Shown here: positions 1 through 7,667 of the stretch, piece by piece | Numbering within the stretch: the first letter of the stretch is position 1 | Layout of the letters: each line of letters starts with the position of its first letter | DNA from: Lachnospiraceae bacterium | GTDB lineage: Bacteria; Bacillota; Clostridia; Lachnospirales; Anaerotignaceae | DNA: 9,256 nucleotides | Direction: 5' to 3' | Assembly: GCA_028695945.1 (NCBI GenBank) | Contig: JAQVIB010000073.1 | Location: forward strand, 1 to 9,256 | The notes under the pieces: model-generated | Database searches by the model: none | Told to the model about the DNA's origin: nothing | Seen by the model: the letters and a program-made list of their open reading frames with translations, nothing else | Position numbers and translations under genes: made by a program

Positions 1-7
1 TTTTATT

Positions 8-14
8 AGGAGGT
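8..14 (+). promoter_or_regulatory. Ribosome binding site of amt
   Basis: AGGAGGT is a near-perfect Shine-Dalgarno sequence, seven bases before the ATG at 22. It fixes the start of amt. The promoter of amt lies left of the window and cannot be seen. Confidence 0.85.
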
Positions 15-21
15 TATTATT

Positions 22-1281
22 ATGGATATTGCGGAATTAACAAGGACGTTGAATGTAACGTGGGTATTAATAGCAGGAGCGTTGGTTTTCTTTATGCAGG
101 CAGGCTTCGCAATGGTAGAAACAGGATTTACAAGAAGTAAGAATGCAGGCAATATTATTATGAAAAATCTTATGGACTTTGCAATTGGTTCAGTTATTTT
201 CTTTTTAATAGGTTTTGGTTTGATGTTTGGTGAGAGTGCAGGAGGTTTTATTGGTACAACAGGCTTTTTTAATCCTGCAAACTTAAAGCTTGATGCTTTC
301 GAAACTCTTACACCAGGAACATTTATTTTCTTCCAGACAGTGTTCTGTGCTACAGCGGCTACAATAGTATCAGGTGCTATGGCAGAACGTACTAAATTCA
401 TTTCATATTGTGTTTACAGCTTTATTATTAGTTTGGTTATTTACCCTGTTGTTGGTCACTGGGTATGGGGCGGCGGCTGGCTTTCAAAGCTTGGTTTTGT
501 AGATTTTGCAGGTTCAACAGTTGTACATAGCATTGGTGGCTGGGCAGCCCTTGTTGGTGCAGCAATTATTGGACCTCGTATTGGAAAGTATGGTAAAAAT
601 GGTGAAGTTAATGCTATTCCTGGACACAACATTCCAATTGGTGCACTTGGTGTATTTATCCTTTGGTTTGGCTGGTTTGGTTTTAACCCAGGTTCAACTC
701 TTGGTGCAAGCCTTGAAATTGGTCACATTGCAATGACAACAAACCTTGCAGCAGCAGCAGCAACTGTAGTTGTTATGGTTGTAACCTGGGTGACAATGGG
801 TAAGCCGGATGTATCAATGACACTTAATGGTTCACTTGCAGGTCTTGTAGCTATTACAGCAGGTTGTCAGGTAGTAACTATGTGGGGAAGTATTGCAATT
901 GGTGTTATCGCAGGGTTTGCAGTAGTATTTTTTGTAGGATTTTTTGACAGATGCAAAATTGATGATCCTGTTGGTGCAACAAGTGTTCACCTTGCATGTG
1001 GAGTTATAGGAACGCTTCTTGTAGGTTTATTTGCTAACTATGCACCTGGTACAGATGGTGCTATTACAGGTTTGTTTTACGGCGGTGGATTACATCTTTT
1101 AGGTGTACAGTTTATAGGGGCTGCCGCAGTTGGTGTATGGACAGCTGTTATGGCGTTTATTATGTTTAATGTAATTAAGAAAACAATTGGTCTTAGAGTA
1201 GATGCTGAAGAGGAAATAACAGGTTTGGATGTTTGTGAACACAACGGCCCAGCATACGGCGATTTTATGACTAAGTTCTAA
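22..1281 (+). CDS. amt: Ammonium transporter (Amt/MEP/Rh family)
   Basis: Integral membrane channel that conducts ammonium/ammonia across the cytoplasmic membrane, working as a trimer in this family. The 419-residue length and about 11 hydrophobic segments fit Amt proteins. The family signature is present at residues 161-169 (DFAGSTVVH), giving Asp161 of the recruitment site and His169, the first pore histidine. The second pore histidine is His323 (in ATSVHLACG). Phe108 and Phe219 (in GWFGFNPGS) match the two Phe-gate positions of E. coli AmtB; these assignments were made by eye. The cytoplasmic C-terminal tail has the conserved LRV...EEEITGLD..EH pattern that transmits gating between subunits and contacts PII proteins. 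The protein therefore looks complete and functional. Downstream is glutamate synthase, so the context is nitrogen assimilation. No glnK/PII gene lies between amt and gltB; one could be upstream, outside the window. The amt symbol is safe; the exact paralogue (amtB/nrgA) is not determined. Confidence 0.96.
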   Translation: MDIAELTRTLNVTWVLIAGALVFFMQAGFAMVETGFTRSKNAGNIIMKNLMDFAIGSVIFFLIGFGLMFGESAGGFIGTTGFFNPANLKLDAFETLTPGTFIFFQTVFCATAATIVSGAMAERTKFISYCVYSFIISLVIYPVVGHWVWGGGWLSKLGFVDFAGSTVVHSIGGWAALVGAAIIGPRIGKYGKNGEVNAIPGHNIPIGALGVFILWFGWFGFNPGSTLGASLEIGHIAMTTNLAAAAATVVVMVVTWVTMGKPDVSMTLNGSLAGLVAITAGCQVVTMWGSIAIGVIAGFAVVFFVGFFDRCKIDDPVGATSVHLACGVIGTLLVGLFANYAPGTDGAITGLFYGGGLHLLGVQFIGAAAVGVWTAVMAFIMFNVIKKTIGLRVDAEEEITGLDVCEHNGPAYGDFMTKF

Positions 1282-1354
1282 AAACACAATTATTTAAAGC
1301 ATGGAAAGAAATTGAACATAAGAAAAATTTATACTGGATATAAAATATATTCTA

Positions 1355-1383
1355 TTGATTTATGTACAATAAAGTATTATAAT
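1355..1383 (+). promoter_or_regulatory. Predicted sigma-A promoter for the gltBD leader
   Basis: TTGATT at 1355-1360 and a perfect TATAAT at 1378-1383 are separated by exactly 17 bases, close to the sigma-A consensus. Transcription would start around 1389-1391, which gives a leader of roughly 137 bases before the gltB ATG. A terminator hairpin begins about 10 bases after the predicted start. A weaker candidate, TTGAAC at 1312-1317 with TATAAA at 1339-1344, has a 21-base spacer and is less likely. Confidence 0.7.
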
Positions 1384-1399
1384 GTGCACAAGAGCAAAG

Positions 1400-1451
1400 A
1401 AGTTCTTAAGCATAGCGGAGTATGTCCGTTTTTGCTTAAGGACTTTTTTTT
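1400..1451 (+). terminator. Intrinsic terminator hairpin in the gltB leader, probable attenuator
   Basis: Bases 1400-1412 pair with 1433-1445 over 13 bp with one G-U wobble at 1404/1441. After a small asymmetric bulge, 1414-1419 pair with 1425-1430 (6 bp, one wobble) around a five-base loop GTATG at 1420-1424. The stem runs straight into a tract of eight T at 1444-1451, the textbook shape of a Rho-independent terminator on the plus strand. It could end read-through from amt, but it lies after the predicted glt promoter, so RNA from that promoter must also cross it. This is the layout of a transcription attenuator, or of a short RNA of about 60 bases. The loop does not match the hexaloop with A1 and G4 of ANTAR targets, and I do not recognise a known riboswitch. 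Confidence 0.8.
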
Positions 1452-1508
1452 ATCCCTTAAAACCGAAAATGTTTTCAAGAGTTAATTTTTTCGGAGGGTA
1501 ATATAAAC

Positions 1509-1516
1509 AGAAAGGA
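1509..1516 (+). promoter_or_regulatory. Likely ribosome binding site of gltB
   Basis: AGAAAGGA lies 10 bases before the ATG at 1527. It is weaker than a second purine block, GGAGGG at 1493-1498, which sits 28 bases before the ATG, too far to serve it directly. No in-frame ATG, GTG or TTG exists between that block and 1527, so 1527 remains the best start. Confidence 0.5.
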
Positions 1517-1526
1517 TGAGAAGATT

Positions 1527-4500
1527 ATGAGCGAGAATATGTTTCTAAAAAACAACGAAGCAAAAGGCTTATACGACCCAAGTTTTGAGCATGATAACTG
1601 TGGTATAGGTGCAATTGTAAATATTAAAGGTATTAAAACGCACCAAACAGTAGAGGATGCACTTAAAATAGTGGAAAACCTTGAACATAGAGCGGGTAAG
1701 GATGCAGAGGGCAAAACAGGTGATGGAGTAGGCATACTTCTTCAGGTATCCCACAAGTTCTTCAATAAAGAGGCAAAGGCACTTGGCTTTAAAATTGGCG
1801 ATGAGGGAGATTATGCAGTTGGTATGTTTTTCTTTCCTCAAGATGAGTTGGAAAGAAACCAAGCTAAAAAAATGTTTGAGATTATTGTTGAGAAAGAAAA
1901 TCTTGAATTTATTGGCTGGCGTGAAGTTCCTATAAACCCATCAATTTTAGGACATCAGGCAATTGACTGTATGCCAAGTATTTTACAGGGCTTTGTAAGG
2001 CGTACTAAAGATGTGGAAAAAGGACTTCCTTTTGAACGCAAATTATATGTTGTAAGACGTGTGTTTGAGCAGAGTAATGACAACACATATGTTGCTTCAC
2101 TTTCAGCACGTACCATTGTTTATAAGGGCATGTTTCTTGTAACTCAGCTTCGTCTTTTCTTTATGGATTTGCAGGATAAAGATTATGAATCAGCAATTGG
2201 TATGGTACATTCACGTTTTAGCACTAACACAACACCAAGCTGGCACAGGGCACACCCTAACCGTTTTATTTTGCACAATGGCGAAATTAATACAATTAGG
2301 GGTAACGCAGACCTTATGCTTGCACGTGAGGAAACTATGGCAACTGATGTGCTTAAAGGGGAAATGCACAAAGTATTGCCTATTATAAACCAAGAAGGTT
2401 CAGACAGTGCAATGCTTGATAATACCGTAGAATTTCTTGTAATGAGTGGAATGGATTTACCACTTGCAGTAATGGTAACAATTCCAGAGCCTTGGAGCAA
2501 CAATAAGAACATGAGCCAAAGTAAAAGAGATTTTTATCAGTATTATGCAACAATGCTTGAACCATGGGATGGTCCGGCGTCTATCCTTTTCAGCGATGGA
2601 GAGGTAATGGGTGCAGTTTTGGACAGAAATGGTCTTCGTCCATCAAGATACTATATTACAGATGATGATAGACTTATTCTTTCTTCTGAAGTTGGTGTTT
2701 TGGATATACCATCAGAAAAAATCATCAGAAAAGAGCGTTTAAGACCAGGCAAAATGCTTTTGGTTGATACAATAAAAGGTGAGCTTATTGATGACGATAT
2801 ATTGAAAGAACGTTATGCAAGCCGTCAACCTTACGGCGAATGGATTGACAGAAACCTTGTACAGCTTAAGGATATACGTATTCCTAACAAGAAAATTCCT
2901 AAGTATACAAAAGAAGAACTTGCAAGGATTCAAAAAACTTTTGGATATACTTATGAAGATGTTATGACAGCTATTTTGCCAATGGCAAAAACAGGAAGCG
3001 AGGCTATTGCCTCCATGGGTGTTGATTCACCTTTGGCTGTACTTTCTGCAACTAAAAAGCCATTGTTTAACTACTTTAAAGAGATGTTTGCACAGGTTAC
3101 AAATCCACCAATTGATGCAATACGTGAGGAGATTGTAACAAGCACAACAGTATACATTGGTGATGCGGGAAATCTTCTTGAAGAAAAAGCAGAAAATTGT
3201 AAGGTTATACGTGTTAATAACCCAATACTTACTAATACTGACTTGCTTAAAATTAAGCACATGGATATTGAGGGATTTAAAATTGGTGTAATTCCTATTA
3301 CCTATTATAAAAATACATCACTTGAAAAAGCAATTGACCGTCTTTTTGTAGAAGTGGATAGAGCTTACCGTGACGGAGCTAATATTCTTATACTTTCTGA
3401 CCGTGAGGTGGATGAAAACCATGTTCCTATTCCATCACTTTTGGCAGTGTCAGCAGTTAGCAAATATTTGGTAAGAACTAAGAAAAGAACTGACGTGGCA
3501 CTGATACTTGAAACAGCAGAGGCACGTGAGGTACATCATTTTGCTACACTTTTGGGTTATGGGGCATGTGCAATAAATCCATACCTTGCACAGGATACAA
3601 TTCGTTACCTTATAGATGAAGACTTACTGCACAAAGACTATTATGCGGCTGTGGATGATTATAATTCAGCAATACTTCATGGTATTGTAAAAATAGCTTC
3701 AAAGATGGGTATATCCACAATTCAGTCTTACCAGGGTGCACAAATATTTGAAGCAGTTGGCATAGATAAATCAGTTGTAGATAAATACTTTACAAACACT
3801 GTAAGCCGTATTGGTGGTATAGACCTTGATGATATTCAAAGTGAATTCCATGAATTGCATAGGTCTGCTTTTGACCCTCTTGGTTTGGCTACAGACCTCA
3901 CACTTGAAAGTTCAGGCAGTCACAAATTCAGAAGTGGGAAGGAAGAACATCTTTATAATCCAAAAACAATTCATATGCTTCAAGAGGCAACCAGAACAGG
4001 AGATTATAAGCTGTTTAAGGAATATACCACTCTCATTAACGATGAGGCAAAGGTGAATTTAAGAGGACTTATCGGTTTCAACTTTGCAAAAAATCCTATT
4101 CCTATTGAGGAAGTTGAAAGTGTAGATTCTATTGTAAAACGCTTTAAATCAGGAGCTATGAGCTATGGCTCTATTAGCCAAGAGGCACATGAAACCCTTG
4201 CAATTGCCATGAACCGTTTAGGAGGGAAAAGCAATAGTGGTGAAGGTGGCGAAAGCATTGACCGTCTTACACCAGATGCAAACGGCGACAGCCGTTGTTC
4301 AGCAATTAAACAGGTTGCTTCAGGACGTTTTGGCGTAACAAGCCGTTACCTTGTTAGTGCAAATGAAATTCAAATTAAAATGGCACAGGGTGCAAAACCA
4401 GGAGAAGGTGGACACCTTCCAGGGGAAAAGGTTTATCCTTGGATTGCAAAAACAAGACATTCAACCACTGGAGTTTCACTTATTTCACCACCACCACACC

Positions 4501-6077
4501 ACGATATTTACTCTATTGAGGACTTGGCACAGCTTATTTACGATCTTAAAAACTCAAACAGAGATGCTCGTATTTCGGTAAAGCTTTGTTCGGAAGCTGG
4601 CGTTGGAACTATTGCGGCAGGTGTAGCAAAAGCAGGAGCACAGGTAATTCTTATTTCTGGTTACGATGGCGGTACAGGTGCGGCACCAAGAACATCTATA
4701 CAAAATGCAGGCATTCCATGGGAAATGGGCTTAGCTGAAACACACCAAACCTTAATTAGAAACGGTCTTAGAAACAAGGTTGCCATTGAAACAGATGGTA
4801 AGCTTATGAGTGGACGAGATGTGGCAATTGCGGCACTTTTAGGGGCCGAAGAATTTGGGTTTGCCACAGCACCACTGGTAACTATGGGTTGTGTAATGAT
4901 GAGGGTTTGTAATTTGGATACATGCCCAGTTGGTGTTGCAACACAAAACCCAGAGCTTAGAAAGAGATTTAAAGGCAAGCCAGAATATGTAATTAATTTT
5001 ATGCGTTTTATTGCACAGGAGCTTAGAGAATATATGGCTAAGCTTGGTGTTAGAACAATAGAGGAAATGGTTGGTAGAAGTGACCTTCTTAAAATTAGAG
5101 ATGGTGCAAAAACCAGAACAACAAAGGTGGATTTATCTCAAATTATTAATAATCCATTTGCTGATGCAAACAAAAATTTCTGCTTTGACCCAAAACAAAC
5201 TTTTAACTTTGAATTGGAAAAAACCATTGATATGCGTGTGCTTTTAAAGAGATTTGATGCCGCACTTAAAAATAAAGTTCCAACATCTATTGAAATTGAT
5301 GTTAAAAACACAGACCGTTCATTGGGTACAATTTTAGGCTCTGAAATTACAAAGAGATACCCAGAAGGTTTGGATGAGGACACAATGAGAGTTAAATGTA
5401 AGGGTGCAGGTGGACAAAGCTTTGGTGCATTTATTCCAAAGGGACTTACATTGGAACTTGAAGGAGATTGCAACGACTACTTCGGCAAAGGGCTTTCTGG
5501 TGGTAAGCTAATTACCTATCCACCAGCAAACAGTAAGTTTGAACAGGATAAAAACATTATTGTAGGAAATGTTGCTCTTTATGGTGCAACAAGTGGCGAG
5601 GCATATATCAACGGTGTTGCAGGCGAGCGTTTCTGCGTACGTAACAGTGGTGCAAAGGCAGTTGTTGAGGGCGTAGGCGACCATGGCTGTGAATATATGA
5701 CAGGTGGTATTGCTGTTATCATAGGTAAAACAGGTAAGAACTTTGCCGCAGGTATGAGCGGTGGTATTGTTTATGTTTTAGATGAGGATAGAGATTTTTA
5801 CACAAGAGTAAACAAAGAACTTGTATCCCTTGAAGAAGTTTTGCATAAGCAAGATGTTGCAGTGCTTAAAGAAATGATTGAGGCACATGTTAAAGCAACG
5901 GGCTCTAAAAAGGGTAAAGAGATACTTGACGATTTTAGCACATATTTAGGTAAGTTTAAAAAAGTACTTCCACACGATTATGACAAGATGTACAAAGCCA
6001 TTATTAAGATGGAAGAAAAAGGCTTAAGCGGTGAAGAAGCACAGATTGAAGCATTTTATGCTAATATGAGAGGATAG
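1527..6077 (+). CDS. gltB: Glutamate synthase (NADPH), large (alpha) subunit
   Basis: Cytoplasmic enzyme subunit that hydrolyses glutamine, channels the ammonia, and reductively aminates 2-oxoglutarate to glutamate. The length of 1516 residues equals that of typical bacterial GltB precursors. Domains in order: a class II glutamine amidotransferase domain from about residue 25 to 430, with the nucleophile Cys25 in DNCGIG, so a 24-residue propeptide should be removed; substrate and oxyanion motifs HSRFSTN (228-234) and HNGEIN (250-255); a central domain; the FMN-binding synthase barrel from about 840 to 1210, with GGKSNSGEGGE (899-909), KPGEGG (957-962) and SGYDGGTG (1044-1051); the three cysteines of the 3Fe-4S cluster at 1122, 1128 and 1133 (C-x5-C-x4-C); and the C-terminal GXGXG beta-helix domain from about 1270. 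All expected catalytic residues I looked for are present and the frame is open throughout. gltD follows 12 bases later. Some Firmicutes call this gene gltA. Confidence 0.98.
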   Translation: MSENMFLKNNEAKGLYDPSFEHDNCGIGAIVNIKGIKTHQTVEDALKIVENLEHRAGKDAEGKTGDGVGILLQVSHKFFNKEAKALGFKIGDEGDYAVGMFFFPQDELERNQAKKMFEIIVEKENLEFIGWREVPINPSILGHQAIDCMPSILQGFVRRTKDVEKGLPFERKLYVVRRVFEQSNDNTYVASLSARTIVYKGMFLVTQLRLFFMDLQDKDYESAIGMVHSRFSTNTTPSWHRAHPNRFILHNGEINTIRGNADLMLAREETMATDVLKGEMHKVLPIINQEGSDSAMLDNTVEFLVMSGMDLPLAVMVTIPEPWSNNKNMSQSKRDFYQYYATMLEPWDGPASILFSDGEVMGAVLDRNGLRPSRYYITDDDRLILSSEVGVLDIPSEKIIRKERLRPGKMLLVDTIKGELIDDDILKERYASRQPYGEWIDRNLVQLKDIRIPNKKIPKYTKEELARIQKTFGYTYEDVMTAILPMAKTGSEAIASMGVDSPLAVLSATKKPLFNYFKEMFAQVTNPPIDAIREEIVTSTTVYIGDAGNLLEEKAENCKVIRVNNPILTNTDLLKIKHMDIEGFKIGVIPITYYKNTSLEKAIDRLFVEVDRAYRDGANILILSDREVDENHVPIPSLLAVSAVSKYLVRTKKRTDVALILETAEAREVHHFATLLGYGACAINPYLAQDTIRYLIDEDLLHKDYYAAVDDYNSAILHGIVKIASKMGISTIQSYQGAQIFEAVGIDKSVVDKYFTNTVSRIGGIDLDDIQSEFHELHRSAFDPLGLATDLTLESSGSHKFRSGKEEHLYNPKTIHMLQEATRTGDYKLFKEYTTLINDEAKVNLRGLIGFNFAKNPIPIEEVESVDSIVKRFKSGAMSYGSISQEAHETLAIAMNRLGGKSNSGEGGESIDRLTPDANGDSRCSAIKQVASGRFGVTSRYLVSANEIQIKMAQGAKPGEGGHLPGEKVYPWIAKTRHSTTGVSLISPPPHHDIYSIEDLAQLIYDLKNSNRDARISVKLCSEAGVGTIAAGVAKAGAQVILISGYDGGTGAAPRTSIQNAGIPWEMGLAETHQTLIRNGLRNKVAIETDGKLMSGRDVAIAALLGAEEFGFATAPLVTMGCVMMRVCNLDTCPVGVATQNPELRKRFKGKPEYVINFMRFIAQELREYMAKLGVRTIEEMVGRSDLLKIRDGAKTRTTKVDLSQIINNPFADANKNFCFDPKQTFNFELEKTIDMRVLLKRFDAALKNKVPTSIEIDVKNTDRSLGTILGSEITKRYPEGLDEDTMRVKCKGAGGQSFGAFIPKGLTLELEGDCNDYFGKGLSGGKLITYPPANSKFEQDKNIIVGNVALYGATSGEAYINGVAGERFCVRNSGAKAVVEGVGDHGCEYMTGGIAVIIGKTGKNFAAGMSGGIVYVLDEDRDFYTRVNKELVSLEEVLHKQDVAVLKEMIEAHVKATGSKKGKEILDDFSTYLGKFKKVLPHDYDKMYKAIIKMEEKGLSGEEAQIEAFYANMRG

Positions 6078-6083
6078 GAGGGG
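6076..6083 (+). promoter_or_regulatory. Ribosome binding site of gltD overlapping the gltB stop
   Basis: AGGAGGGG overlaps the gltB TAG stop (6075-6077) and ends six bases before the gltD ATG at 6090. Ribosomes finishing gltB would reach this site directly, so translational coupling of the two subunits is likely. Confidence 0.8.
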
Positions 6084-6089
6084 ACAAAA

Positions 6090-7574
6090 ATGGGAAAAGC
6101 TACAGGATTTTTGGAATACGAAAGAAAAATTGGGGAAGAAATAAGCCCGAAAGAAAGAATTAAAAACTTCAAGGATTTTCACACCCATTTGCCGAAAGAG
6201 CAACAGCAGCTTCAAGGTGCAAGATGTATGGAGTGCGGTGTACCCTTCTGCCAAAGCGGCATGATGATAAAAGGAATGACTTCAGGCTGTCCTTTAAATA
6301 ACCTTATTCCAGAGTGGAATGACTTGGTATATTTAAACAAACCAGAACAGGCATTGGCAAGGTTGTTAAAAACAAACAGCTTTCCAGAGTTTACATCTCG
6401 TGTTTGCCCTGCCCCATGTGAGGCGGCTTGTACTTGCGGACTTAATGATGACGCAGTTACTATAAAAGAAAATGAATGGGGAATTATTGAAAACGGCTAT
6501 GCAACTGGTCTTATTAAAGCTAATCCACCAAAGGTTAGAACTGGGAAGAAAATTGCAGTTGTTGGCAGTGGGCCAGCAGGGCTAGCGGCGGCAGACCAGT
6601 TAAACAAACGTGGTCACAGTGTAACCGTATTTGAAAGAAGCGACCGTGTTGGTGGACTTTTGATGTATGGTATACCAAATATGAAGCTTGAAAAAGAAGT
6701 AATAGACCGCAAGGTTAATATAATGAAAGAAGAAGGCGTTGAATTTGTAGTAAATTCCGATGTGGGTAACACCATTAAGGCTGAAAAGCTTACAAAGGAA
6801 TACGACAGCGTTATACTTGCTTGTGGTGCGTCAAACCCTAGGGACATTAAAGTTCCTGGGCGTGATGGCAAGGATATTTACTTTGCGGTAGATTTCCTTA
6901 AATCAACTACAAAAAGCCTTTTAGACAGCAATCTTGCAGATGGAAAATATATTTCTGCAAAAGGAAAGAATGTATTGGTAATTGGTGGCGGAGATACAGG
7001 AAACGACTGTGTTGGTACTTCAATACGTCATGGTGCAAAAAGCGTTATTCAGCTTGAAATGATGCCAAAGCCACCACTTACAAGGGCGGCAGATAATAGC
7101 TGGCCTGAATGGCCCAAAGTGCTTAAAACTGATTATGGTCAGGAAGAAGCTATTGCTGTTTTTGGCAGTGACCCTCGTCTTTATGAAACAACAGTAACAG
7201 ATTTTATACTTGATAAAGATGGTAACGTAAAACAAGCTAAAATTGTTAAGTTGGAGCGTAGCTTTGATAAAAACGGAGCAATGAGTTTTGTTAACGTTAA
7301 AGGCAGTGAAAAAACAATTGATGTTGACTTAGTATTGATAGCGGCAGGGTTTTTAGGCTCACAAGACTATGTTACAAAGGCGTTTAAGGTGGAAACTGAC
7401 CAACGCACAAATGTTAAAACACTTGCAAATAGCTATGCAACAGGTGTGCCGAAGGTATTTGTTACAGGAGATATGCACCGTGGTCAGAGCCTTGTTGTAT
7501 GGGCAATTCAAGAGGGCAGAGGTGTGGCAAAAGAAGTTGATAAAGCACTGATGGGATATAGTAATTTAGCTTAA
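6090..7574 (+). CDS. gltD: Glutamate synthase (NADPH), small (beta) subunit
   Basis: FAD-containing subunit that takes electrons from NADPH and passes them through iron-sulfur clusters to the FMN of GltB. The length of 494 residues is usual for GltD. The N-terminal region carries the cysteine pattern for the two 4Fe-4S clusters: CMECGVPFC (Cys46, 49, 54), Cys67 in GCPLNN, and CPAPCEAAC (Cys106, 110, 114), with Cys116 following. The FAD Rossmann motif GSGPAG is at 159-164, followed by a beta strand ending in VFE. The pyridine-nucleotide motif GGGDTGND is at 299-306. Near the C-terminus, the TGD and VWAIQEGR patterns of this oxidoreductase family are present. The close spacing after gltB and shared ribosome site place both in one operon. 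Homologous small subunits act in other complexes (PreT, NfnB-like proteins), but adjacency to a complete gltB makes GltD secure. Confidence 0.98.
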   Translation: MGKATGFLEYERKIGEEISPKERIKNFKDFHTHLPKEQQQLQGARCMECGVPFCQSGMMIKGMTSGCPLNNLIPEWNDLVYLNKPEQALARLLKTNSFPEFTSRVCPAPCEAACTCGLNDDAVTIKENEWGIIENGYATGLIKANPPKVRTGKKIAVVGSGPAGLAAADQLNKRGHSVTVFERSDRVGGLLMYGIPNMKLEKEVIDRKVNIMKEEGVEFVVNSDVGNTIKAEKLTKEYDSVILACGASNPRDIKVPGRDGKDIYFAVDFLKSTTKSLLDSNLADGKYISAKGKNVLVIGGGDTGNDCVGTSIRHGAKSVIQLEMMPKPPLTRAADNSWPEWPKVLKTDYGQEEAIAVFGSDPRLYETTVTDFILDKDGNVKQAKIVKLERSFDKNGAMSFVNVKGSEKTIDVDLVLIAAGFLGSQDYVTKAFKVETDQRTNVKTLANSYATGVPKVFVTGDMHRGQSLVVWAIQEGRGVAKEVDKALMGYSNLA

Positions 7575-7579
7575 AATAT

Positions 7580-7626
7580 AATACCTTGTGGCTTTTAAAT
7601 AAAGCTGCAAGGTATTGTGCATTTTT
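7580..7626 (+). terminator. Probable terminator after gltD
   Basis: Bases 7580-7595 pair with 7601-7616 over 16 bp, including two adjacent wobble pairs (7589/7607 and 7590/7606), around a five-base loop. A run of five T at 7622-7626 follows, but it is separated from the stem by GTGCA. The stem is strong while the T-tract is short and offset, so termination may be partial. Some transcription could continue into the next gene, for which I see no clear promoter of its own. Confidence 0.6.
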
Positions 7627-7656
7627 AGAGGAATTATGGCTAAAATAATACCCAAA

Positions 7657-7662
7657 GGGGTG
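7657..7662 (+). promoter_or_regulatory. Ribosome binding site of the Mur-ligase-like gene
   Basis: GGGGTG, preceded by AAA, lies five bases before the ATG at 7668 and supports this start over the out-of-frame ATG at 7636. Confidence 0.6.
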
Positions 7663-7667
7663 TTAAC

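Noticed and set aside
1098..1287. Minus-strand open frame across the end of amt
   Set aside because: It lies inside the clear amt gene, has no ribosome site and encodes no recognisable protein; it is a shadow of the AT-rich coding sequence. The same holds for all other minus-strand and off-frame open stretches within amt, gltB, gltD and the Mur-like gene.
1400..1451. ANTAR-target or T-box leader before gltB
   Set aside because: ANTAR targets need two hairpins with six-base loops carrying A1 and G4; here there is one long hairpin with a GTATG loop. No T-box bulge (UGGN) with a specifier loop is present in the short space after the promoter.
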